Position numbers and translations under genes: made by a program
Notes under the pieces: model-generated
The model's input: only the letters and a program-made list of their open reading frames with translations
Databases searched by the model: none
What the model was told of the DNA's origin: nothing
In this document: piece after piece, positions 25,552 through 33,816 of the stretch
Layout of the letters: the number at the start of each line of letters is the position of its first letter
How positions within the stretch are numbered: the first letter of the stretch is position 1
Assembly (NCBI GenBank): GCA_943350175.1
Contig: CALQZX010000007.1
Location: forward strand, 1-44,151
Source: Parcubacteria group bacterium
GTDB lineage: Bacteria > Patescibacteriota > Microgenomatia > UBA1400 > PJMF01
Reading direction: 5' to 3'
Length of the DNA: 44,151 nucleotides

Positions 25552-26206
25552 AAATGAGAAACAAAGAACTTAAAATGATTAGCGAACTTCCAATTATAGC
25601 ATTTAGGATTTCTGTTTTCCCTTCTGTTTTACCTAAAAAAACTAAGCGAGTTTTTCTATTAGAAAATGGCTTTTCTTCAATTTGAAGTTTTATGTTGTTT
25701 AGGTCGTATTTATAAGATTTTTTTGTTTGCTGATAAACAGTAGGCGATGGTGTTGTGGCTGGATTTTCAGTAGTCGTTTCAGTGGGAGTTGAGGTCGGAG
25801 TCGGAGTTGTAGTGGGAGTTGGAGAAGTTGTTGGCGTGGGAGTTATTTCTGGATTGATTAGGTTTTTACTTGTCTCGCTTAAAATAAAATTTTCAGTTTC
25901 TGGTTCTCTAGACCAGCTCAAGCCTTTTTGAGTTTCGCTGTAGCTAAATGAATCTAGAACGGCACCGCTTGAATCTTTGAGGATGACGCTGTCTTGGTCA
26001 TTATTTAAACCACTGACTTCTATTACTAGGATTTGGTCTGTAAATTTTTCATCGCTAAATTTATAAATTTGATGATAACTATCAAAAATAGTGTAATTAC
26101 TCAAGCTTAAATTTTCGTCAATTTGTCCAATTGCTAAAAATTCAATCCATTCGCTGCCCGATTCTGGATTTGGATAGATTTCATTAATTAAAATTTCTAA
26201 GGACAC
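25523..26206 (-). CDS. Lamin-tail-domain protein, C-terminally membrane anchored
   Basis: Residues about 5-110 form a lamin-tail (LTD) domain: ILINEIYPNPESGSEWIEF, then SDEKFTDQILVIEV and DSVILKDSSGAVLDSFSYSE. A Thr/Pro-rich linker (about 120-155, repeats such as TPTPTSTPT) and a C-terminal transmembrane segment (NAIIGSSLIILSSLFLIYVKIKAKR) follow. LTD proteins are normally exported, yet no signal peptide precedes the domain: the GTG start at 26206 comes right after an in-frame stop. A 16-codon frame (minus, 26262-26212) ends 5 nt before the GTG and might be a leader peptide. The 3' end overlaps the VanZ-like gene. Confidence 0.82.
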   Translation of the reverse strand: MSLEILINEIYPNPESGSEWIEFLAIGQIDENLSLSNYTIFDSYHQIYKFSDEKFTDQILVIEVSGLNNDQDSVILKDSSGAVLDSFSYSETQKGLSWSREPETENFILSETSKNLINPEITPTPTTSPTPTTTPTPTSTPTETTTENPATTPSPTVYQQTKKSYKYDLNNIKLQIEEKPFSNRKTRLVFLGKTEGKTEILNAIIGSSLIILSSLFLIYVKIKAKRS

Positions 26207-26293
26207 TTACTCTATTTTCTTACCTCTAGTTTGCAGTAATTGTGCCAAAACTGCGTTTGCATTGTTCTTCTTTTTTTGTTAAAAATCTAACTA

Positions 26294-26322
26294 ATTATAA
26301 ATTACAAAAAGTAACCTATGAA
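26294..26322 (-). promoter_or_regulatory. Candidate promoter of the LTD-VanZ pair
   Basis: Minus strand TTCATA (26322-26317), 17-bp spacer and a perfect TATAAT (26299-26294). It overlaps the start of the divergent cytochrome b5-like gene, so the two directions may compete. The leader of about 80 nt contains the 16-codon frame mentioned under the LTD gene. Confidence 0.45.
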
Positions 26323-26704
26323 AAAAATTATCGTATTGATTCTACTTGTGGCTTTAGTTCCTGCATATCTTTTTTATCAAAAAAATAATGCAAAAGTAGA
26401 AGAACCAGCTAAAGAAATGGTCCAAGAAACCACACCATCTCCAGTAGCGACAATGTACTCAATTGCTGACGTTGAGAAACACAGCACTAAGGAAGATTGC
26501 TGGCTAGCTATCGAAGGTAAAGTTTATGATGTTACCAAAGTTACAACGAGTGGCAAACATCCAGGCGGAGAAGCTATCCTAGAAGGTTGCGGCAAAGACG
26601 CTACCGTTCTATTTAACACTCGTCCAATGGGTTCTGGAACTTCACATTCTGATAAGGCTCGCAGCAGTCTAGCTAACTTCATAATTGGCGATTTATCAAA
26701 GTAA
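26318..26704 (+). CDS. Membrane-anchored cytochrome b5-like heme-binding protein
   Basis: The N-terminus KKIIVLILLVALVPAYLFYQ is a signal anchor; a short linker follows. Residues about 46-125 form a cytochrome b5-like domain: YSIADVEKHSTKEDCWLAIEGKVYDVTK, the HPGGE motif with heme ligand H81, and the second ligand H110 in TSHSDKAR. It should bind heme on the outer side of the membrane. An additional Cys pair (DCW and GCGKD) could form a disulfide. The electron partner is unknown and no heme-synthesis gene is in the window. It lies just before the SUF operon but has no shared promoter. Confidence 0.9.
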   Translation: MKKIIVLILLVALVPAYLFYQKNNAKVEEPAKEMVQETTPSPVATMYSIADVEKHSTKEDCWLAIEGKVYDVTKVTTSGKHPGGEAILEGCGKDATVLFNTRPMGSGTSHSDKARSSLANFIIGDLSK

Positions 26705-26722
26705 ATTTAATCACATCTCATC

Positions 26723-26764
26723 TTGAAATTTCATGACATATAGACTATCATCTATATGTCATGA
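26723..26764 (+). promoter_or_regulatory. SUF-operon promoter embedded in a perfect inverted repeat (operator)
   Basis: TTGAAA (26723-26728), 17-bp spacer, TATCAT (26746-26751). A perfect inverted repeat, TCATGACATATAGA (26731-26744) and TCTATATGTCATGA (26751-26764), with 6 nt between, covers the spacer, the -10 box and the start codon at 26761. A dimeric regulator bound here would block RNA polymerase. Transcription should start near 26758-26761, so the mRNA is nearly or fully leaderless. Confidence 0.8.
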
Positions 26765-27042
26765 AAGCCTCTAATTGCAGTCATTGTTTTAGTAACTTAG
26801 CCGTCGATTCACGCATGAAAATATTCCTTTTCTTAAAAGAAAATGGATCTAAAATTGTTTCAGAAGTTGTTAAAGAGACTTCTCTAAGCCAGCCAACTAT
26901 TTCCTATCATTTAAAGAATATGGAAAAGTCTGGTCTTCTATCAAAAAAACGAATTGGTAAAGAAATTTACTATGAAGTAAACAACAGTTGTCCGGAAAGT
27001 CACGAAATTTGTGTTTTTAAACAAATGAATTTCACTAATTAA
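26761..27042 (+). CDS. ArsR-like winged-helix regulator of the SUF operon
   Basis: 93-residue winged-helix protein. The HTH is at about residues 33-60 (VSEVVKETSLSQPTISYHLKNMEKSGLL) and the wing is KKRIGKEIYYEV. It has four cysteines placed as two pairs outside the DNA-binding core: C6 and C9 (NCSHC) and C77 and C84 (SCPESHEIC), with H8 and H81 nearby. This could bind a metal or an Fe-S cluster. It is the first gene of the sulfur operon and its start lies in the inverted repeat, so I infer that it represses its own operon according to Fe-S, metal or redox status. A metal-responsive ArsR role is the alternative. Not obviously SufR, IscR or Rrf2. Confidence 0.85.
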   Translation: MKASNCSHCFSNLAVDSRMKIFLFLKENGSKIVSEVVKETSLSQPTISYHLKNMEKSGLLSKKRIGKEIYYEVNNSCPESHEICVFKQMNFTN

Positions 27043-27062
27043 TTTTTCAATAAGGAATGTCT

Positions 27063-27794
27063 GTGCTTAAAATAAAAAATCTTCAAGTTTCATTAAATAA
27101 AAAAAATATTTTAGATAAAATTGATTTATCGATTAAAAACGGTGAGACACATATCTTGATGGGTCAGAATGGTGCTGGCAAAAGTACTTTGGCACAAAGC
27201 ATCATGGGCAATCCAAATTACTCAGTTAAAGGTGAAATTTCTTTTGACACTCACAGCTTATTGGAGCTGGATCCACAGCAAAGAGCCGCTCTTGGAATAT
27301 TTTTATCTTTCCAACAAATCTTAGAAATTCCTGGAGTAAAAATTTATGACTATTTGAAATTACTGCATAAGAAAAGTCATGAAAAAAAACTAACTCCAAT
27401 GAAGTTTAAAGCATTTTTGAAAGAAAGAATGGAAATATTAAGTTTTAATGAGGAGTTTCTGAAACGCTCTCTAAATCATGGTTTTTCTGGTGGTGAAAAG
27501 AAGAAAATGGAAGTTTTGCAAATGTTGGTTTTAGAGCCAAAGCTAATCATTTTAGATGAGATAGATAGTGGTTTGGACATTGATGCGATTGAAGCAGTGG
27601 CTAAGGCAGTCAATTTTCTTAAAAAAGAGAAAAAGAGCTCAGTTTTATTGATTACTCATTATTCAAGAATTTTAAATTTCCTGAGCGTAGATCATGTTCA
27701 CTTGTTGAGTAAAGGAAAAATTGTTAAAGATGGTGATGGATTATTAGTTAAGCAAATTGAAGCAAAAGGTTTTGCTGCTTTCCTCAAAGAATAA
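27063..27794 (+). CDS. sufC: Fe-S assembly ATPase SufC
   Basis: ABC-type ATPase that energises the SufB-SufD scaffold in the cytosol. Walker A GQNGAGKST, signature HGFSGGEKKKMEVLQ and Walker B LIILDEIDSGLD are present, along with the H-loop LLITHYSRIL. I chose GTG 27063 (243 aa): MLKIKNLQVSLN matches the usual start and AAGGA lies six bases upstream, whereas ATG 27057 would abut the AAGGA. sufB follows after 2 nt. Confidence 0.96.
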   Translation: MLKIKNLQVSLNKKNILDKIDLSIKNGETHILMGQNGAGKSTLAQSIMGNPNYSVKGEISFDTHSLLELDPQQRAALGIFLSFQQILEIPGVKIYDYLKLLHKKSHEKKLTPMKFKAFLKERMEILSFNEEFLKRSLNHGFSGGEKKKMEVLQMLVLEPKLIILDEIDSGLDIDAIEAVAKAVNFLKKEKKSSVLLITHYSRILNFLSVDHVHLLSKGKIVKDGDGLLVKQIEAKGFAAFLKE

Positions 27795-27796
27795 AT

Positions 27797-29206
27797 ATGC
27801 GCCAACCAAGCTTAAAAAAACTCAATGATGCTTATGCTGAAAAATTTGGTTTTTCTATGCCAGAGAAGTCAGTTTTGAGTTTTGATTTTGGCCTTTCAGA
27901 AAAAGTAATTGAAGATATTTCCAACTCCAAGAAAGAACCTAAATGGATGAAGGATTTCCGTTTAGAATCACTACAAATTTTTCGTCAAAAACCAATGCCA
28001 ACATGGGGGCCAAGTTTGGAGGAAATTGATTTTGAACAAATTCGTTATTTTATTAAAGATACTGATGTAGAAAAGAAAACCTGGGATGAAGTGCCAAAAG
28101 AAATCAAAGATACTTTTGATCGCTTGGGAGTTCTTCAGGCAGAAAGAGAATTTTTGGCTGGAGTGAAGGCTCAATATAACAGTGAAGTGGCTTATTCTTC
28201 TTTGCAAGCAGAGTTAGACGAACAAGGAGTGATTTTTTGTTCTATGGAAGAGGCTTTGCAAAAGCACTCAGATCTTTTTAAAGAATATTTCGCGAAATTA
28301 ATTCCAGCTGCTGATAATAAATTTGCAGCTCTCAATAGTGCTGCTTGGTCAGGAGGTTCTTTCGTCTATATTCCGCCAAATACTCACGTCAAAAGACCTC
28401 TGCAAAGCTATTTTCGTATTAATGCCGCACGCATGGGCCAGTTTGAAAGAACTCTGATTATTGCTGATGAAGGCTCTAGCGCTCACTACGTCGAAGGATG
28501 TACGGCGCCTGTTTATAGTGAATATTCTCTGCATTCAGCAGTGGTAGAAGTTTTTGTCAAAAAAGACGCTCGTTTCCGTTACACCACAATCCAAAATTGG
28601 TCAGGCAATATTTACAATTTGGTGACTAAGCGCGCTAAGGTTTTCCAAAATGGCGTGATGGAGTGGGTCGATGGAAATCTTGGTGCCAAAATGACCATGA
28701 AATACCCAAGTTGTTATTTGGTTGAAGAAGGTGCTTACGGAGAAATGCTGTCCATTGCTTACGCCAAGAATCATCAGATTCAAGATACTGGTGCAAAAAT
28801 GTTGCATCTCGCCAAAAATACTTCATCAAAAATTATTGCCAAATCTGTGAGCATAGCCGGCGGTCAAAGTAATTATCGTGGTTTGGTATTTATTTCCAAA
28901 GCGGCTAAAAATAGTAAAAGCAAAGTTGAGTGTGACGCTCTTATTTTGGATGATCAATCAGCTACTTGTACTTATCCTGATATGAAAATTTCTGGTGAAA
29001 ACGCGGTGGTTGAGCATGAGGCAAGTGTCAGTGAAATTGAAGAAGAAAAACTTTATTATTTAATGAGTCGCGGCTTGGATAAAACTGAAGCGATGACTTT
29101 ACTCGTTGCTGGTTTCATTGAGCCAATTGTCAAGGAATTACCTTTGGAATATGCAGTTGAACTAAATCGTTTGATTGAGCTGGAAATGGAAGGGAGCGTG
29201 GGCTAA
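27797..29206 (+). CDS. sufB: Fe-S assembly scaffold SufB
   Basis: Core scaffold on which the cluster is built. The 469-aa protein has the beta-helix core with EGCTAPVYSEYSLHSAVVEVFV, SKVECDALILDD and SGENAVVEHEASVSEIEEEKLYYLMSRGL. The Cys proposed as cluster-building ligand corresponds to C379 and the nearby His to H407. Length and order (after sufC) are typical. Its stop (TAATG) overlaps the sufD start by one base. Confidence 0.97.
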   Translation: MRQPSLKKLNDAYAEKFGFSMPEKSVLSFDFGLSEKVIEDISNSKKEPKWMKDFRLESLQIFRQKPMPTWGPSLEEIDFEQIRYFIKDTDVEKKTWDEVPKEIKDTFDRLGVLQAEREFLAGVKAQYNSEVAYSSLQAELDEQGVIFCSMEEALQKHSDLFKEYFAKLIPAADNKFAALNSAAWSGGSFVYIPPNTHVKRPLQSYFRINAARMGQFERTLIIADEGSSAHYVEGCTAPVYSEYSLHSAVVEVFVKKDARFRYTTIQNWSGNIYNLVTKRAKVFQNGVMEWVDGNLGAKMTMKYPSCYLVEEGAYGEMLSIAYAKNHQIQDTGAKMLHLAKNTSSKIIAKSVSIAGGQSNYRGLVFISKAAKNSKSKVECDALILDDQSATCTYPDMKISGENAVVEHEASVSEIEEEKLYYLMSRGLDKTEAMTLLVAGFIEPIVKELPLEYAVELNRLIELEMEGSVG

Positions 29207-29793
29207 TGCAAACAGTTTTGCTTGAAAACCAAGAAAGTTTTATTTTAGAACCAGAGCAAGACACTTTGTATTTGGTTTTGCTAGATAAAGAAGCTGACCT
29301 TGGCAAAATAAAAGTTGATTTATCTTTCAATAAAAGTGAGGTTAATTGTAGATTGTTGTTTTTGGGCAGATTGAAAAGTAAAAGTAATTGGCAGATCGAA
29401 AGTAATTCGAGACATTTCGTACCAAAAACCAGTTGTCTAACTGAGTTCTATTTAAGCCAAGCTGATGAGTCGAGAGTTGATTACTTTGGCCAAATTTACA
29501 TTGGTCAAAAAGCCTCCCAAACTAAATCCTTTCTTAAGGAGCAGAGCTTGGTGCTAGGTAAAGCAGTTTTTAATAGATCTAGACCAATATTGGAAATCTT
29601 TAATAATAAAGTCAAAGCTTCTCATAGTGCCAGCAGTAGCAGAATTAGCGAGACCGATCTTTTTTACCTAATGAGTCGCGGATTTGAAAAAAATGAAGCT
29701 GAAAAAATCTTAGAAGAGGCTTTTTTTAATAAAGTTTTTGATTCTGTTAAAGTAGAGGAAGCACGCGAGTTAATTAAAGGTTATCTATGTTAG
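29206..29793 (+). CDS. sufD: Short SufD-like scaffold partner
   Basis: Partner of SufB. Only 195 aa are present, against about 400 in E. coli. The C-terminal core is clear: NRSRPILEIFNNKVKASHSASSSRISETDLFYLMSRGFEKNEAEKILEEAFF, with H140 in the place of the conserved SufD histidine used for cluster assembly. The N-terminal domain and much of the beta-helix are absent. The frame is intact and overlaps sufS by 7 nt, so this is a compact form rather than a broken gene. It could be called a SufB/SufD-family protein if the lineage is uncertain. Confidence 0.88.
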   Translation: MQTVLLENQESFILEPEQDTLYLVLLDKEADLGKIKVDLSFNKSEVNCRLLFLGRLKSKSNWQIESNSRHFVPKTSCLTEFYLSQADESRVDYFGQIYIGQKASQTKSFLKEQSLVLGKAVFNRSRPILEIFNNKVKASHSASSSRISETDLFYLMSRGFEKNEAEKILEEAFFNKVFDSVKVEEARELIKGYLC

Positions 29794-31001
29794 ATACTCT
29801 GAAAATAAAAGCTGATTTTCCTATATTTAAAAATCATTCTGATTTAATTTATTTGGATAACGCAGCCACTAGTCAAAAACCACAATCAGTAATCGATAGA
29901 ATTACGAAATTTTATAGTAGTGAAAACGCCAATGTTCACCGTGGCGTTTATCCTCTTAGTGAACAAGCCAGTGAAGCTTATGATTTGGCAAGAAAAAAAG
30001 TTGCTGATTTCATTAATGCCAAAAGTGCCAAAGAAATAATTTTTACCAAAGGAACTACTGACTCTCTTAATTTAGCAGCAGCTAGTTATGGCTTGGATAA
30101 TTTAAAGCCAGATGATGAAGTTTTAATGAGCGATTTTGAACATCATAGTAATTTCTTGCCATGGAAGAATGTTTGTGAAAAAACTGGAGCCACTTTAAAA
30201 ATTTTAAACAGTGATGACGACGGCTCAATTAATCAAAAAGAATGGCAAAGCAAACTTAATAAAAAAACCAAAATAGTAGCCATCGCTCACGCTTCAAACG
30301 TTTTGGGTACTATAAATGATATTAAAGAAATTTCTGCAATAGTTCACGAAGTTGGAGCTGTTTTAGTGGTTGATGGTGCACAAGCCATTCCACATTTACA
30401 AATTAATGTGCAAGATTTAGATTGTGATTTCTACGCTTTTTCCGGACATAAAATGTTAGCCCCAATGGGAATTGGTGTTCTCTATGTTAAAGAAGAAATT
30501 TTATCAAAAATGTTTCCATATCAATTGGGCGGCGGGATGATCGAATCAGTTTCTTTGGATGAAGTCGTTTATGCAGAATATCCAGAAAAGTTTGAAGCAG
30601 GTACGCCAAATGTGGCAGGAGCAATTGCTCTAGTCAGTGCCATAGACTACTTATCAAAAATTGGCTTATCAGAAATTAGAAGCCATGAAATTGAATTAAG
30701 TGAATACCTATTGGATGGTCTTGCCAAAATTAAAAAAGTTAAGCTTTTAGGTTCGGCAGCGCCGTCACAAAGAACAGGACTAGTTTCATTTTCTGTAGAA
30801 GGAATTCATGCTCACGACCTAAGTGATTATTTGGCAAAACAAGGCTTAGCACTTAGAGCTGGTTTTCACTGTGCTCAGCCACTTCATCAAAGTCGTAACT
30901 GTGGAGCGACTTTAAGAGCTTCTTATTATTTGTATAATAGTGAAAAAGATTTGGAAGTATTGCTTAACAATTTAGAAAAAGCGATTAGTTACTATGGATG
31001 A
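29787..31001 (+). CDS. sufS: Cysteine desulfurase SufS (class II)
   Basis: PLP enzyme that takes sulfur from cysteine as a persulfide. The N-terminus DFPIFKNHSDLIYLDNAATSQKP, the PLP lysine K222 in AFSGHKMLAPMGIGVLY and the active-site C362 in RAGFHCAQPLH define the SufS/CsdA class. 404 aa. It ends in TGA and overlaps the SufU-like gene by 8 nt, indicating translational coupling. Confidence 0.96.
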   Translation: MLDTLKIKADFPIFKNHSDLIYLDNAATSQKPQSVIDRITKFYSSENANVHRGVYPLSEQASEAYDLARKKVADFINAKSAKEIIFTKGTTDSLNLAAASYGLDNLKPDDEVLMSDFEHHSNFLPWKNVCEKTGATLKILNSDDDGSINQKEWQSKLNKKTKIVAIAHASNVLGTINDIKEISAIVHEVGAVLVVDGAQAIPHLQINVQDLDCDFYAFSGHKMLAPMGIGVLYVKEEILSKMFPYQLGGGMIESVSLDEVVYAEYPEKFEAGTPNVAGAIALVSAIDYLSKIGLSEIRSHEIELSEYLLDGLAKIKKVKLLGSAAPSQRTGLVSFSVEGIHAHDLSDYLAKQGLALRAGFHCAQPLHQSRNCGATLRASYYLYNSEKDLEVLLNNLEKAISYYG

Positions 31002-31365
31002 TCTTTACCGCAGCGAACTAATGGAAATTTATAAAGACCCTACTCACAAGGGCGATCTTGCTAGTCCATCTATATCACTTGAAAAGCAAAATGCTTTTTG
31101 TGGCGATCGTCTTCATTTAACTTTAAAAATAAAAAATAATATTATTGAAGATGCCAAATTTAACGGAGAAATGTGTTTCGTCAGTATTATTGGTGCAGAT
31201 TTTTTGCTGGAAGAAATTATTGGTAAAACCATTGAACAAGCCAAAAAAATTGATCAAGCTAAATTATTGGAATTAATCGATCTGAATCTTAGTACAAGTC
31301 GCATTGCTTGCGCGACTTTGACTCTCAAAGCTTTGCAAGAAGCACTGGCTAAATATGCAAAATAA
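30994..31365 (+). CDS. sufU: SufU-like scaffold/sulfur-transfer protein
   Basis: NifU-N-type protein of 123 aa. The three conserved cysteines are C36 (AFCGDRL), C61 (NGEMCFVS) and C106 (RIACATL), with D38 next to the first. SufU proteins use these, in many Gram-positive bacteria with zinc, to receive sulfur from SufS. Unlike IscU, there is no LPPVK-like chaperone motif. The overlap with sufS supports a SufS-SufU pair. A plain IscU-like scaffold role cannot be excluded. Confidence 0.9.
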   Translation: MDDLYRSELMEIYKDPTHKGDLASPSISLEKQNAFCGDRLHLTLKIKNNIIEDAKFNGEMCFVSIIGADFLLEEIIGKTIEQAKKIDQAKLLELIDLNLSTSRIACATLTLKALQEALAKYAK

Positions 31366-31597
31366 TCAAATTGGTAAAGAAACCAGCATTGAAGAGTTGG
31401 TCGAATTGGATCCAGAAATGAATGATGTTCTTTATGAATATGGATTGCACTGTGGCAATTGCTTTGCTGCTGGATTTGATACCTTAGAAGAAGGAGCGAA
31501 GATGCATGGTTTGGAAGACGATGAGATTGAAGAATTGATTCAAGAATTAAACAAAAAAGCAGAGTCTAAAAAAGTTGCAGATCCTTCTATCAAATAA
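31355..31597 (+). CDS. DUF1858-type redox/disulfide-domain protein
   Basis: 80-residue protein with the pattern of the DUF1858/ScdA-N-type domain found near hybrid-cluster proteins: SIEELVELDPEMNDVLYEYGLHCGNC and DTLEEGAKMHGLEDDEIEELIQELN. The Cys pair CGNC (C33, C36) may bind a metal or form a redox disulfide. It overlaps the SufU-like gene by 11 nt and lies 5 nt before a second cysteine desulfurase, so it probably works in the same sulfur path. Its exact role is unknown. Confidence 0.85.
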   Translation: MQNNQIGKETSIEELVELDPEMNDVLYEYGLHCGNCFAAGFDTLEEGAKMHGLEDDEIEELIQELNKKAESKKVADPSIK

Positions 31598-31602
31598 TTT
31601 TT

Positions 31603-32736
31603 ATGAAAAAAGTTTATTTGGATCACGCTGCGACCACTTTTGTTAAACCAGAGGTTTTAGAGGAAATGCTGCCTTATTTTTCTCAATTTTATGGCAACGC
31701 ATCTTCTGTTTATGATTTGGGAAGAACTAGTAAAAAAGCTATTGAATCAGCAAGAGAAAAAATTGCTGAAATTTTTGGCGCCCAACCGAAAGAAATATTT
31801 TTTACTGGCTCTGGAACAGAAGCAGATAATTGGGCGATTAAAGGTTTGGCTTTGGCCAACCAAGATAAAGGCAAACACATTATTACTTCCAGCATAGAAC
31901 ACCACGCCGTACTTCACAGTTGTCAGTTTTTGGAAAGAAATGGTTTTGAAGTGACTTATTTGCCAGTTAATAATGGTGGCTTAGTGAGCGTGGAAGATTT
32001 GGAGAAATCAATTAGAAAAGATACTATTTTGATTTCCATAATGTTTGCCAACAATGAAATAGGCACTATTCAACCAATCGCAAAATTAGCTCAAATAGCC
32101 AAAAAAAATAATATTATTTTTCATACAGACAGCGTGCAAGCAGTAGCTAATTTGAAAATTAACGTTGAAGAGCTCGGCATCGATGCGATGTCTTTTTCTT
32201 CTCATAAATTTTACGGGCCAAAAGGTGTTGGTGGCTTGTATTTAAAAAATGGAATACAAATAGAAAACTTGTTACACGGTGGCAGTCAGGAACGTGAGAT
32301 GCGTTCTGGAACTGAGAATGTTGCCGGGATTGTGGGAATGACTAAAGCTTTAGAGTTGGCGATGCAAAATTTTGAAAGTCGTCAAGAAAAAATGACTAGT
32401 TTGCGTGATCAAGCTATTTCAGAAATTTCAAAAATAACCAAAACAGCAAAACTAAACGGTCATAGAGAAAAAAGATTGCCTGGAAATGTTAATTTTTCTT
32501 TTCAAGAAATTGAAGGGGATTCGCTGCTAATGAATTTAGATATGAAAGGCATTGCAGCTTCTAGTGGTTCAGCTTGTAGCTCTTTGTCAATTGAGCCGTC
32601 ACATGTTTTATTGGCGATTGGACTAGATAAAAAATCAGCTAAAGGTTCGCTGCGTATAACTTTTGGTGATGAAAATACGCAGGAAGATTTGGACTATTTA
32701 ATAGTCACTTTGAGAGAAATTTTTAAGAATCTATGA
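31603..32736 (+). CDS. iscS: IscS/NifS-type cysteine desulfurase
   Basis: Second cysteine desulfurase of the operon, class [54 protein letters not shown] lysine K202 in [14 protein letters not shown] and the flexible active-site C325 in SSGSACSSL identify it. 377 aa. Its TGA overlaps the mnmA ATG by four bases, which suggests it supplies sulfur for tRNA 2-thiouridine, while sufS serves the SUF scaffold. NifS is the alternative name. Confidence 0.94.
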   Translation: MKKVYLDHAATTFVKPEVLEEMLPYFSQFYGNASSVYDLGRTSKKAIESAREKIAEIFGAQPKEIFFTGSGTEADNWAIKGLALANQDKGKHIITSSIEHHAVLHSCQFLERNGFEVTYLPVNNGGLVSVEDLEKSIRKDTILISIMFANNEIGTIQPIAKLAQIAKKNNIIFHTDSVQAVANLKINVEELGIDAMSFSSHKFYGPKGVGGLYLKNGIQIENLLHGGSQEREMRSGTENVAGIVGMTKALELAMQNFESRQEKMTSLRDQAISEISKITKTAKLNGHREKRLPGNVNFSFQEIEGDSLLMNLDMKGIAASSGSACSSLSIEPSHVLLAIGLDKKSAKGSLRITFGDENTQEDLDYLIVTLREIFKNL

Positions 32737-33794
32737 AGAAAAAAGTAATGATTGGCATGAGCGGTGGTGTTGATAGCTCTGTGGCAGCGGCTTTGCTAAA
32801 AGAGCAAGGCTACGATGTTTATGGTGTCACCATGCAAATTTGGCAGGATGATAAAAAAGACGAAAATGGCTCCTGTTGTTCGTTGTCAGCCGTTGATGAT
32901 GCTCGTCGCGTAGCTAATAAACTAGATATTCCTTATTACGTTTTAAACTTCAAAGAAATTTTTGATGAAAAAGTAATTCAATATTTTACTGATGAATACT
33001 TGCGAGGCAAAACACCAAACCCATGTATTGCTTGTAATCGTTATATTAAATTTGATGAGTTTTTGAAAAAGGCATTATCAATGGGCATGGATTATATTTC
33101 TACCGGCCACTATGCCAAAGTAGAAAAAGTTGATGATCGTTACTTACTAAAAAGATCAATGAGTTTAGCCAAAGATCAAACCTATCCTCTTTATAATTTA
33201 ACTCAAGACCAACTCTCTCATGTTTTGTTTCCATTATGGAGCTACGAAAAAACTGAAATTAGAAAAATTGCCGCTGACTTGGGACTTGGAGTAGCTAGCA
33301 AGCCTGATAGCCAAGATATTTGCTTTGTCTCAAATCATGATTATTCTGCCTTTATTGAAGAAAAAACTGGCATAAAAATGGAGCCTGGAAATTTCGTTGA
33401 TAAATCAGGCAATATCCTTGGAAAACATCGCGGTCTTTACCATTATACAATCGGTCAGCGCAAGGGACTTGGTGTGGCTTTTGGCAAGCCAGTTTTTGTG
33501 GCCCGCATAGATGTGGAGAAAAACGAAATAGTTATTGGTGATGAGGCAGATATTTTATCTGATAGTCTCATTGCTACGGACTTAAATTTTATTGCCATAG
33601 ATAAATTAAAAGAGCCAATGCAGGTTAGTGTGAAAATTAGATACGGTACAAAAGAAGTGTCAGCAGAAATTTTTCCAACAGGAGAAGACGAGGTAAAAGT
33701 AGTTTTTGAGGAACCACAAAGAGCTGTTACATCAGGACAATCTGTGGTTTTTTACAAAGATGATTTGATTTTAGGTGGTGGCGTTATAGCATAA
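32733..33794 (+). CDS. mnmA: tRNA-specific 2-thiouridylase MnmA
   Basis: Makes s2U34 in tRNAs for Lys, Glu and Gln, using ATP and persulfide sulfur. The PP-loop [14 protein letters not shown] is at the start. The two catalytic cysteines are in [12 protein letters not shown] and [14 protein letters not shown]/tRNA-binding regions [25 protein letters not shown] are typical. 353 aa. It is the last gene of the sulfur operon and its stop is 6 nt before a new -10 box. Confidence 0.96.
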   Translation: MKKKVMIGMSGGVDSSVAAALLKEQGYDVYGVTMQIWQDDKKDENGSCCSLSAVDDARRVANKLDIPYYVLNFKEIFDEKVIQYFTDEYLRGKTPNPCIACNRYIKFDEFLKKALSMGMDYISTGHYAKVEKVDDRYLLKRSMSLAKDQTYPLYNLTQDQLSHVLFPLWSYEKTEIRKIAADLGLGVASKPDSQDICFVSNHDYSAFIEEKTGIKMEPGNFVDKSGNILGKHRGLYHYTIGQRKGLGVAFGKPVFVARIDVEKNEIVIGDEADILSDSLIATDLNFIAIDKLKEPMQVSVKIRYGTKEVSAEIFPTGEDEVKVVFEEPQRAVTSGQSVVFYKDDLILGGGVIA

Positions 33795-33800
33795 TTACTT

Positions 33801-33806
33801 TATAAT
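33801..33806 (+). promoter_or_regulatory. -10 box of the purB-purA unit
   Basis: A perfect TATAAT lies 10 nt before the purB ATG (33817); no good -35 is seen. Transcription would start at about 33813, giving a near-leaderless mRNA. Another ATG at 33813 is out of frame. Confidence 0.5.
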
Positions 33807-33816
33807 GCGGTAATGG

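Noticed and set aside
14254..32736. Possible reassignment of TGA (as in some CPR lineages)
   Set aside because: TGA ends rplN, sufS and iscS at tight start-stop overlaps and at the expected protein lengths, so it is a normal stop.
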